Below, in pieces: positions 38,464 to 54,234 of a DNA stretch of 64,000 bases. The notes beneath the pieces were generated by a model. That model saw nothing but the letters and a program-made list of their open reading frames with translations. It made no database searches and was not told where the DNA came from. The position numbers were made by a program, and so were the translations under genes. Source of the stretch: Zea mays (Eukaryota > Streptophyta > Magnoliopsida > Poales > Poaceae); the NCBI RefSeq assembly GCF_902167145.1, contig NC_050099.1, positions 246,648,588 to 246,712,587 on the forward strand. The letters are read 5' to 3'. The number at the start of each line of letters is the position of its first letter. Position 1 is the stretch's first letter.

Positions 38464-41287
38464 CTACTTGAATCCGTGGATCCGTCTAGCCGACTCGAGC
38501 GTGTTCGACAGAAGCATCGCGATCGTCATCGGCCCGACGCCGCCTGGGACCGGCGTGATGGCTCCGGCGACCTTGGAGGCTTCCTCGTAGCAGACGTCCC
38601 CGACGAGCCTGTACCCGCGGGGGCTCTCTGGGTCCTGCGTCATCATTCCAAATCACACTGGTAAGCAAATCAAATCGCCAAGGGAGTTGCATGGAGACAC
38701 AATCACACAAGGAGCTAGGAGAAAAGAGACGGTGCTTGCTACTATGATATGCAGAACACAGCTCGGATGTGACAGCATGCAGAACCAGGCTCATGGAACA
38801 TGAGAGCCATGTTTAAGAGTATTGTCTGATTGATCATCACTTGCTGCACAAGCGTATAATGAAAACTGGGCAAAACTTCGCCTGGAACACTCTAACATGG
38901 GGCTCATAAATTTAAGAAGCCGGTTTCAGTATTAATAAATGGATTCTCACTGGGGATTGGGGAGGGGACCATGGTCCTGGTCGATTAAAGTTCTGTGAAT
39001 CTCAGGTCCTGAACCAGACAAAGTAATAAAAAAACCCAAGGTGCCATGTGCGACAAACAAATAACTTCCTAATAACCTGTGCAGGAACACACCAGTATCC
39101 CTGTAGGTCACACTCACACTAACATACTGAAATTCAAAGAGACCATCTACCATTGGGACATTTGCATTTGAAGGTCGCATTCAGCATTAAATGAACAGGA
39201 CTGAACAAAAACGAAGGTGTTAAGAACAAGAATTAGGCATTTTGATTTCAACAAAGTTATGTCAGGCCACAGAAGAAACCCAAAAAGAGCCACACGGATC
39301 CAAAAAAGGGGGCATAGAAATAACATAAAATAGCAATATAGCACTACAGGGTAGTGGTTATTTAAGAAGGATGCCGGGAAGAAGAAAAAAAAGTGAGTCT
39401 TACATCAACTGGATTGATGCCAACATCAATAATAGTAGCTCCAGGCTTTATCCAATCCCCTCTGACCAAGTTGGCGACTCCAACAGCTGCGATGACTATA
39501 TCTGCCTGTCTCGTTATTTGCTCAGGGTTCTTGGTTTGTGAATGAACAATGCTGACAGTTGCATTTGCTTTCTGATGATAATCATATACAAAGAAAGATT
39601 AATCAGACTCTTTAACAAGGCTGTTTAAGCTATTTGAAATAAAGAGCTAGCTCATACTTGCAACAACAATGCAGCAGGCGTTCCAACAATATTGCTTCGT
39701 CCGATCACAACAGCTCTCTTCCCTTTAATTTCAACTCCGTGTCGGTGTAGCAACTCCATGCATCCTTTCGGGGTGCAAGGTACAAAGAACGGATCTCGGC
39801 CTTGCATTGCAAGCCGTCCGATGTTCAGCGGATGAAAGCCATCAACATCCTTTTCAATACTGACCGCATTCAGAATGTTCTCATCATTCATATGCTGCAA
39901 AACGATTTCACAACAGACATGTGAATGTTTGGTGGGCAAGAAACCATTCACTACTTTATACTAACAGCAATCAATACTTTATCAGCATTTGCATGTTCCA
40001 ACTTATTATCTAGCATCGGATAGCACATATGCATGTAACAAAGTTCTAGCATCTACATAAAGCAATGATTATCATAAGACTGGTGACAACCAACTCAGGA
40101 AACCACAGAATCCATGATATTATACAGTGTACCATTGCAAAAGTTGCCGGAGGGCTACGTTTAACGCTTCTTTCAGGACATAAGAAATGTTATTCAGTAA
40201 GACAAGCAAAGAAGCATATCGTGCACCATAGGAAAATTCTACCATTTAAGAATACTGAGCTGGGTGTGTCATGAACAAAACATGTTACCCTGGTATGCCA
40301 TATACTGTCTAGGTCGGTAATCATTAAGAGGCAAAATAAAGTAGTAAAACATAAATATTCTGGTTGGTGGTTACTAGAAGCAGAATTGTAACTCTAGGTT
40401 CCTATCATATGGGTTACATATACTACCCAACAGAGTCATGAAAATCAAACACTCACCCTTGGTAAGGGCAACTGAACCAAGATGCCATGCACGGACGGGT
40501 CACTGTTGAAACTCGCTATGTGCTTGATAACCTCCTCCTCAGAGCTGTCCTCAGGCAAGTTGACCTCGTACGACTTTATACCGACCGCTTCGCACGCCTT
40601 CTTCTTGTTCCGCACGTAAGTCTGAGAATCCTTCCTCGACCCAACAAGGATGACAGCCAGGCCGGGCACAATGCCGATCACATCCTTCATCCTGGTGACT
40701 TGGACAGCTATTTCTTCTCTCACTTGCTTCGCCACGAGCTTCCCGTCAATCAGTTTGGCAGGCGCATCGGCTGAGACGGTTGCTACATATGTGAAGACAA
40801 ATCAAAAAGGTTGCAGAGTCAGATTTATAAGTTTCATTTGCCGGTACACTTGAAACTGATAAATAGTCATTCCTTCACGGGAACACATTCTCTGTTCCAT
40901 TTTTAACATCATCACCTTACCTAAACTTGCTTCAATACAAGCAAGACCTATCACCTATCCAAAGGTTTCACCTTTTTCACGACGCCCAAAATTCGACAGA
41001 ACAGAAGACACTAGGACACACTAGCACGTCAAGACGTCGTCTGAGCTGAAGCGCCAAAGAGCAAGCCAAGCAAGCGCACCTGAGTCGGCGGAAGAGGCGG
41101 TGGCTGCGGGGACCGAGTCCATGTGGCGCGGGCGCGGAAGCAGCTGGGGCCTGGCGGCGACGAGTAGGCGCCTGGGGGTAGCTAGAGCGGGGCAGGAGCG
41201 GAGGCGGGGCGCCCGCGGCGGGAGGAGCGAGCGGCGGAGAGGGAGGAGGCGGGCCGAGGAGCAGTCGGAGAGTATGGAGGACGCCAT
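38464..41287 (-). CDS. Bifunctional methylenetetrahydrofolate dehydrogenase/cyclohydrolase FolD, plastid-type, 369 aa
   Basis: Exons (- strand): 41287-41080, 40782-40457, 39894-39658, 39571-39404 and 38634-38464, all GT-AG, joining to 369 codons plus stop. The first 70 residues are Ser/Arg/Leu-rich and lack acids, like a chloroplast transit peptide. The FolD core follows: [20 protein letters not shown] then KKKACE, including the Y...K active-site segment; [17 protein letters not shown]; the NADP-binding loop GRSNIVGTP; and [14 protein letters not shown]. It interconverts 5,10-methylene-, methenyl- and 10-formyl-THF, feeding organellar formyl-Met-tRNA and purine synthesis. It lies 2.4 kb upstream of the ROP gene on the same strand. 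Plastid rather than mitochondrial targeting is inferred. Confidence 0.96.
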
Positions 41288-41325
41288 GGCTAGGGTTCAG
41301 GGCCCCGGGGCAGGACTGGATGTGG

Positions 41326-41360
41326 CGGCGGCGGCGGCGGCAGCGGCGGCGGCTGCTGGG
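41326..41360 (-). repeat. (GCC)n-type trinucleotide tract in FolD 5' leader
   Basis: The + strand reads (GGC/GCA) repeats over about 35 bp, 40-70 bp upstream of the FolD ATG. It lies in the likely 5' UTR, where it could form structure. Confidence 0.75.
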
Positions 41361-42350
41361 TTTTCGCGGGGGGGAAAGCGGGGGCGGCTGCACAAAAGTT
41401 GCCTGCAAAAGAAGAGGGCACAAATCGAGTTGCGTGGCAACGCTCGGCAGTTTTGCGAGGGTTTAAGGACCAATTATTTATATTGATGATCGAGCAAATC
41501 TTTTTGAAATCTCAACAACATCAGACACTTGCCGTTGAGAAAAGAGCGGAAACAGTACCATGAAATATTGTTTCCTTTTAAATTCTAGGTGAAAAGTTAG
41601 GTTTGATAAACATGTACTACCTTGGTGCTAAAAGATAGTACAACTTTAGGCTTGATTAGAAATTCAGAATCAAACTTAACTTAAATTTGAACGAAGTTAT
41701 AAAAATAAAATCAATATTTAAGATTCTAAACAAATGTATTGTGACAAAAATATCTATTATAAATCTAATAACAATTATTTAATACAATAAATATTAACAT
41801 TTTTATATACATTTAGGACTTATTTGAAAGCACCCGACTTTTTAAGAAACTGGTTTATAGAAACTAGAGTTGTTCTAAACACATCAGTTTATGTCTTAAT
41901 TTATAAAAACTCGATTTCTGGTTTCTTAAAAACCAAGAACCTACTCTTTAGTTAAAACCAACTTTTGTTTGTTTAATTATATCATGACCTGGTTGTTTTT
42001 GTGGAATTTTCATCTATTGACACCGCTTTTAAAAATAGAGGAATAGTATGCTAGTAATTGTGTATCTAAAAATAAGAAACTAAGTTCCAGACATCCCGTC
42101 CAACTTTTTTTCATAAACTAGTTTATAGGAATTGAAGATAGAGACTGTTTTTTAACCAATGTGCTTCCAGACAATCCCTTGGCCGAATTTATTATGGCCA
42201 TATAGGCTATTTGAGAATTGCATCCTTTATAGACCCATTAGAAGTAGATGAGGTACTAATGCTTTTTAGATAGGAAAAAGTTCAGGTTCCCCAAGAAAAC
42301 TTGGGCACCGATTAAGACTTACATGAGCATCAATGTAGTCGCATATTCAG

Positions 42351-42519
42351 GGGTGTTTAATTTCTAGGACTAATTTTTAGTTCCTCTATTTTATTTTATT
42401 TTAATCTCTAAATTATCAAATACGAAAAGTAAAACTCTATTTTAGTTTCCGTTTTTAGCAATTTAGGGACTAAAATAGAAAAAAAAATAGAGGGATTAGT
42501 CCCTATAAACCAAACACCC
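42351..42519. mobile_element. MITE, 169 bp, terminal inverted repeat GGGTGTTTRRTTT
   Basis: It starts GGGTGTTTAATTTCTAGGAC and ends CCTATAAACCAAACACCC. Its interior is largely self-complementary ('aggactaatttttag' against 'ggattagtcccta'). It is a widespread grass MITE type. No TWA or 8-bp duplication is intact. Confidence 0.72.
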
Positions 42520-42676
42520 TTCACTCCACACCCTCATTCCGTCCCAAAATATAATTCCTTAAGTAATATATGGATGCAGTTTACATCTATGTCGATATTC
42601 ATTATCATTTGAATAGTCGTGAATGAAAAAAAATAGACCAAAAGAACTATATTTTAGGACAGAAGTACAATTTATT

Positions 42677-42873
42677 TAGGTCATGTTTGTTTACCCTCTG
42701 AGTTATATAATCTAACTTAAATAAATTAATAGACAAACAAATAAATCAAACTTACATAAGTTAAGAGACAAACAAACAACATATATTATAAGGTGAATTA
42801 TATAATCTAGATAGCTAGACTATGATAATACATAAACAGATAATTAGATGTTTAGAACAGAAGGAAACAAACT
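42677..42873. mobile_element. MITE-like element
   Basis: The ends 'taggtcatgtttgttt' and 'aaacaaactgggcctg' are imperfect inverted repeats about 195 bp apart. The interior is AT-rich and non-coding. Confidence 0.6.
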
Positions 42874-43181
42874 GGGCCTGAGTTTGTCAAACACGAGTAA
42901 CATCCGAGTGCCAAACAATTTTGATATTGTTTATGAACACCTGGATTCAGCAAAAGAAAAGACTGCAGGCGCCTAGATTACAGACATCCTCGTCTAGTAA
43001 TTCAATACCCCCATTACAGCATCGATCTATGCTCAAAATCCGCTTTATTAACTACTCAACTTCTACTCGATGGAACCGAACGGTGACAAAAAAAAACACG
43101 GCAAAATGGACAGAACTCTTCAAGCGCAACATCATCCCTGACAGATACGAAGGCCTACTAAGCTGCTACTGTCACAGCCTA

Positions 43182-48813
<5,632 letters not shown>

Positions 48814-48822
48814 GATAGGAGG
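48814..48822. repeat. 9-bp target site duplication, right (GATAGGAGG)
   Basis: Exact copy of 47498-47506. Confidence 0.9.
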
Positions 48823-49148
48823 AGGGTGGGGTGGGGAGTTGGGGGCCCAAACGAGATGGCGGGCCGTGGGTGTGGGTAGCCCACGACCGGCGCGAAAGGA
48901 AGACACAAAAGGCAGAGGTGAGGATATGGTTTTGTCCCGGTACTCTGAATCACGTGCGGCTGACATGTGGGCTCCAGCGGCTAACCTTAATGAGATGGAA
49001 GAAGGGAGGTTGATGGTTGTGGTTTGTGGAGGTGAGAGGCATGCACGATCATTTCTCTACAACAAGGAACAAATGACGATCAGAATAATTAATTCAGTAG
49101 CTAGTCAACGTGGACAAGATCAATGGATGTGATGTTAACACGCATAAA
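48823..49148. other. Intergenic, former GluRS upstream region
   Basis: Once the MULE is discounted, this sequence is the original upstream flank of the GluRS gene and may hold its displaced promoter. No TATA box stands out. Confidence 0.4.
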
Positions 49149-49200
49149 TCTCTACTATACTTAAAGCACTAGTTTCAACGGTCGTCTTGTGTCATCTTTT
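49149..49200 (+). mobile_element. Helitron 5' terminus
   Basis: TCTCTACTATACTTAAAGCA follows an A, the form of grass Helitron 5' ends (compare 31370). The matching + strand 3' end could not be assigned. It may be lost, or be the one at 62760 if later insertions separate them. Confidence 0.55.
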
Positions 49201-49253
49201 TTAAAAAAATTCTTACATTTCTTCTAAATCAACTCAGCGTAAAATGTTAAAAA

Positions 49254-49294
49254 GCGATGCAGCACGTGGGATTTGAACCCACACCCTGCTATTA
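49254..49294 (-). pseudogene. tRNA 3'-half-like fragment
   Basis: The - strand reads GTGGGTTCAAATCCCAC, a T stem-loop with B-box sequence, followed by GTGCTGC. No 5' half (D arm, anticodon arm) can be folded upstream. It is a tRNA relic or a tRNA-derived SINE piece. Confidence 0.45.
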
Positions 49295-50132
49295 ATAGAA
49301 CGAATATCATCGGCTGACTTGGCATCACATACTGCGGTGAGCTGTTGCAGCACGTTTGACATATAATTGATGTTTATTTCCCTCTCCCGGACAACCTTCT
49401 GGTGGCAATCTATCCTGAAGTGCGAGAGGTATCACTTCTTCGCCACCTTGAGCACTTGCTCTTATTGTCGCTGGGTCTACTCGTCCATCTTCTTCGTGTC
49501 ATCTTCTAATTTTTATGCTCAGCAGTCGATAAATTAGTCAGCCTTGTGTCGCTATTTGGAGAAATGCCATTGAGACCTTTAGAATCGATCATATAAGCAT
49601 AATTTTGTGGATCGGCAACCTTCGTTCCCCAACGAAGTCGCCAAAAAGTGTGTTGGCGTCGATTTGGTCACCAAACACTATGATGAACCGCTTGTCGGTA
49701 CTTGTACCTTTAGATGATGCAGGGTCGAATAAAGTTGAAAAATCTTTAGAGCACTGAGTCACATCTATAATGGCCACCTATTTGGGGCCAAACAACAATG
49801 AACCCAGAACCCTAGGTCCTTCTCGTGATAAGCAATATCTTGGGTTCAGCTTCGCGAGGTGGACGGTGGCGGCGATACCGTAATGGGTCGCCAAGTCCCC
49901 TGGCGGCGATCTGTGACGGGTGGCGGCGCTCCCTGCGGCGACGTGGACGGTTCGTGGCACGGGGCCGGACGATCCGCGCCCTGCCTGAAAGGGAATTAGG
50001 CTTACACATTTTTCCTAATTAATTTTGGTGGTTGAATTGCCCAACACAAATAATTAGACTAACTAGTTTGCTCTAGTCTATAAGCTCTACAGGTGCCAAA
50101 GGTTTAAATAAAGAGAGCTAAAGACATCCCAA
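49295..50132. other. Decayed repeat sequence, no gene
   Basis: Frames are short. Around 50025-50100 the phrases 'ggtggttgaattgcccaacacaaat' and 'ctaactagtttgctctag' look like internal sequence of Copia elements of the maize Ji/Opie kind (from memory, unverified). Confidence 0.35.
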
Positions 50133-50560
50133 CACTACTAGAGATATGCTTATTTAAGACGCATATTTTAAGACAGATATCAATGTATTTTATAGAAGCG
50201 CCTTTTATCATATGGTGATGAGTAAGATAAGACGGTTTATTGAAGATCCGTCTTTAATAAAGAAGTGTTTTGAGACAGTTACATCGTAAGAAATGTCTCT
50301 TATTGATTTAAGACGGATTGTTATTGAAAACCGGCTCAAATGAATATACCTTTTGAGTCATTAAGATTGCAAGAATTGTCTTATATTTTGGTTAGCTTAT
50401 TAGACACTTGTGTATATGAAACCATCTTAAATAAAGATATTATTAGTTGTCTAGACTATATGGATTATTTAAAATGTTAGTGAGTATATTAGACACTTCT
50501 AAATATAAAACCATCTTCGTATCATATTTCAAAAAGACGTATTGTGAAAAAATGTACTAA
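50133..50560. mobile_element. CACTA-like terminal fragment
   Basis: It begins CACTACTAGAGATATGC and is followed by repeated sub-terminal motifs ('taagacgg', 'gacagttac', 'tattagacacttc' and relatives), the layout of CACTA subterminal regions. No second terminus or transposase is seen. Confidence 0.45.
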
Positions 50561-50804
50561 ATAGTAATTCCAGCTTAGTTTCATGATATATATAAAATGT
50601 AAAACTTATCTTTGTAACTTGATACAGATAGTAAAATAGACCCACATGTGATTCGATCATTAATGTCACATAACATATATTTTGCTTTAATTCCTATCAT
50701 TCACGCATCAAGGGCTTTAGTAAGCTATACCTATCCTATGTTGAATATATCAGTACTTTTACATTTATATTGTCAAACTTTAAAAACTCGGTGACTTCAA
50801 ACTG

Positions 50805-53725
50805 TGTAACACCACAGGTGTTTATCGTCTACTCGACCACGAGTGCGGACTTTAAAACGTGATAGCTGTGAATGTAAAGGTCACTAAATTTTAATTATCC
50901 TCGTTTATCACGATTTTGATATCGTGTCTGTCTAAATTTTTCCAAATCCATTTTTTCTAAATTCAGACTTGAGTAATATTCCGAAACATCGAATCCAGTA
51001 TCGTTTGGGGTTAAGCCATCGATGTCTTGCCCAAACTCTTATCCTTGAAATTGAATCCGGTTTCTTAAACTTCGTTTGAAATTCTTTCGTGCTTGCGTTG
51101 CACGTGTCTCTCTGTGGCGCGTGGCAGGTGCTAACCGGTGTCTGGACTACGCACAGCGTCTCGCCCACGTGAACGATGCGTGACTTCGCTTCCGAAGGGA
51201 TCGCAAATTTCGATGTTGTATCGATCTCGCGTATTTATTTCGCGAAATGTCAAGTCTGGGTTCCCTTTAAAATTTATGGATTAAGAGAACATGAATTTGG
51301 AGCCTCGACCACTCTTGTGATTTTTGACCCAAGTAAATATTATTAGAACTCGACGATAGAAGTACTGCAAAATTAAATCAGACCGAGATGACTAGAACCA
51401 AACTGAGTACTCGTAATTAATCAGTTCCACTGTCTATAACTATGGAAATTTGTCTGACCCCAAAAATACCAAACATTGTTAGCGTAGTCCAAAAATATTA
51501 AAATTGATATTGTTTTGATGGGTCTGTTTGTATCTTACTTGGATTCAAATCACAGATTTTTTCACTTATTTAGGTATTCTATTGGTTAAAGATTGGAGAA
51601 GGAAAAATCTGAATTTTCTTACCTCTAAGTGTCCATCTCCAACTAATCCTTATCTTGTGCACGTATGTTTCTCTAGAAAATTCATCCGCCGTTGTTTTCT
51701 CAGTCTCCTCCTTCTCCACGCACGTCATCTCCTAACTCCCCAGCCGCTCCCTCTAGCCCTCATCTCGTCGGCCCTGGCTGCTGGTCGCCGTCGGCCGCGA
51801 GCTCTCCAACACAGGCCGGCTTCCTCTTCCTCCCCTGCCCAAGCTCTCCACTCGACGCCTAGGTATCCATGGCGTCTCCTCCTCTTCCTTTCCTCTGCCA
51901 TGGACGCGAGTTCCAAGCTCCTGCTCGTCCAGGCCCCCTTCCCATGCGCCCCTGCAGAGCCCCTGGCCGAGCTTCCCCATGGTGTCTCCCCCAACTATGG
52001 CGCCCTCTGCTCCTCCAAGCCGGTGACCCCTCCTCTCTGGTTCTGCGCAGGGAACTCCCTCCATGGCTGGCGTCCCTGTGCTCGCGCCCTTGATCCCCAT
52101 GCCTGAGCTCCTCTCCATCGTCTTTAGCTCGCCATGGTACAGCGCCACTGTCAAATCCGGTCTCCAGCTCACCAGCAACTTCCCCTTCCTTGCCCTTGCA
52201 CACCTCTGGTGCAGCCCCTCCCTGGTGCTCGACGAAATGGTCATGTGGAGCTCTTTATTGTGTGCAGCCCCATCTGCAACGCCGTCGACCCCGGTGAGGT
52301 CCTGTTCTCGCCCTGTCGTTTTAGCGCTCGATGTCGATTACTAATGTGTGAATTTGTGTGTTGATGAGGGAGTTTACTGGTAAAGAAGCGAGGTCCGTGA
52401 GACGTTTGCCAAGTGTTCGATGGAAGGTTCGAACTGGGAACCTCCCCGTTCTCGCGGATCTTCGGGTCGGTTTGTGAATTGGTGAGCCTTTTTCGCTACT
52501 CTATTTAGTTAATTTGATTGTTGTATTGATTAGAGTTGTGGCCGATGATTTTCTTGTCTGTAGCGCAAGCATATGGTGTGTCGACTTTCAGATTCATTGT
52601 TGTCCATATGTGTGATATAGTTGGTGAATGAACATGTCAAAGGAGAGTAAATTCTTTAGGTAAATGTATAGTATGATTAAGACGAATTCTTTTTGTTATG
52701 ATATATTATGTGGAATATGCTTGGGTGAATATGTATATGTATAGTGTAATTGATTAGGTGATCTTAGTTTTAATTTATAATAAAGTACTAGATAATTCTA
52801 AGTGTTAAGAACATGTGTAATGCTTGTTGTTGGGGCTGCATGACCAGTTTTAGTTATGCAGCTAGTTCAATTAAGTAAACCATGTTTTCTGTAGAAATTT
52901 TATATAGAAAAGTTGTAGACCACTTCTTTATCTTGCTTGTGTAAAAATTTCATGACCATAAGTTCAGTAGTTTAGGAGTTATGATTTTTCCAAGTCCGGT
53001 TTCAGAATCTGTCCAAATTCTGTACAGGTTTCGAAAATTGGATTGTTTGGCTAAGCTAAACTGAAAATCAGCCCTTAATAATTATAGGAGAATTGTAGTA
53101 ATTTTCTTAAGCTTTCCAACAAATTTTGGAGCATCCTTTTTGGTGGTCTAGAGACCAAGTTACAGCTGTTTGAACTATAGAGTCTGAATCTGTCCAAATC
53201 TGGACAGCAATGTTTGTTTGTATTAACTGACTTCGATACACATTGAATTAACCTGGGATGTTTATAAATAAATTATAGACAATTCTACTAGCTTTCTAAA
53301 AAGTCTAGAATCACCGGATTTGAATGTCTGAAACTCCAGTTATGAATTTTTGAAGTAAGTAGTCGAATTCTGTCCAAATCTGGACAGAATTTACGTTTAG
53401 CATTGTTTTACCATTCTAAGTGTCAAGTCTCACTGTGATGATAATACAAAAGTTGTAGATGACTTCTTAAACTTTCTAGAAAGTCTTAGTTCACGATTTT
53501 TGGATTAATATTTTGTAAGCTATGAGCAAAACTGTTGACTGTTGTACTGCTGTCCAAAATCTGCATGTGTTAAATGTGTTAGTTTGCTTCTCTCCATATT
53601 CCAAAGGTATCAGGAAATTCTCATATGCATGCCTCCTAATTTCTGATAGCAAGACATTTTGATGTAGTGGCTGTTTCCATTTTTTATGGAATATCTGTAT
53701 CCGAGATTCCTGTTTGCTTGTTCCC

Positions 53726-53728
<3 letters not shown>
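50805..53728 (+). mobile_element. Probable truncated LTR, no coding content
   Basis: TGTAACACCACAGGTGTTTATCG at 50805 has the form of a Gypsy LTR start. The following 2.9 kb have the layout of large grass LTRs: a GC-rich exon-like block (51660-52340), then AT-rich sequence in which 'tctgtccaaatctggacag' and 'acaaaagttgtagatgacttctt' motifs recur (about 52900-53480). No matching second LTR, PBS or end is visible. The right side stops at the (AT)n tract. Confidence 0.5.

Positions 53729-53805
<77 letters not shown>
53729..53805. repeat. (AT)n microsatellite, about 77 bp
   Basis: Pure alternating A/T tract. The sequence changes character on either side, so it marks a junction between repeats. 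Confidence 0.95.
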
Positions 53806-53806
<1 letters not shown>

Positions 53807-53967
53807 CAGACAACTGCTACACCGTCGTTACTAGCTTCACCTCATCAGTCTACCAGTGTGTCAACGAGTTTGCATACTGGATTTCTGCGTTCTCGAAGTA
53901 CCTCAGGTGGCTTGCTAGCTTAACACATTCATGATAACATTAGTTACTCAAGCCTTTTACCTTTTAC

Positions 53968-54074
53968 TAGGTGAGTGCCCGTGCGTTGCAACGGAACCGT
54001 ATAATAACACGAAAACTTATGTACATATATGTGTTATATTGTTATAGATATGTGTCCGTGCGTTGCGAGGGAAG
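53968..54074 (-). mobile_element. Helitron 3' terminus (- strand), with a second tail just inside
   Basis: On the - strand the sequence ends CCGTTGCAACGCACGGG, then CACTCACCTAG, followed by T: the hairpin and CTAG end of a Helitron, inserted at A|T. About 80 bp inside (54046-54074) is a second, diverged tail, CCTCGCAACGCACGGACACATATCTATA-like. That inner tail is the one aligned with the relic end at 30598. Confidence 0.85.
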
Positions 54075-54234
54075 TAAAAGATTTGTATAAAACATTGATA
54101 CGAAAGACAAAACATCACTATAATATGCAAAATACATGTGGAAAACATTATCAATGTCACACAAATTATTTCTAAAAAGTTAATTTAGAATTTTTAATTA
54201 CAGACAAATGTGTCGACAACCGTACACTAATCAG

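Larger units (their letters stand above)
41361..43181. other. Intergenic between FolD and GluRS, MITE-rich
   Basis: The stretch contains two clear MITE-like elements (listed) and a third possible one at 41816-42178. In that one 'ggacttatttgaaagcaccc' and 'gcttccagacaatccc' are imperfect inverted ends. The last few hundred bases before 43182 are probably GluRS 3' UTR. Confidence 0.5.

Noticed and set aside
51528..52364. Possible gene in the GC-rich block (frame with MDASSKLLLVQAPFPCAPAE)
   Set aside because: Sits inside a probable LTR, has overlapping frames on both strands and no domain. Typical GC-rich LTR block.
53806..53935. Possible exon (NCYTVVTSFTSSVYQCVNEF...)
   Set aside because: Open for about 40 codons, but it begins in the (AT)n tract, lacks a clear acceptor, and matches no family I know.
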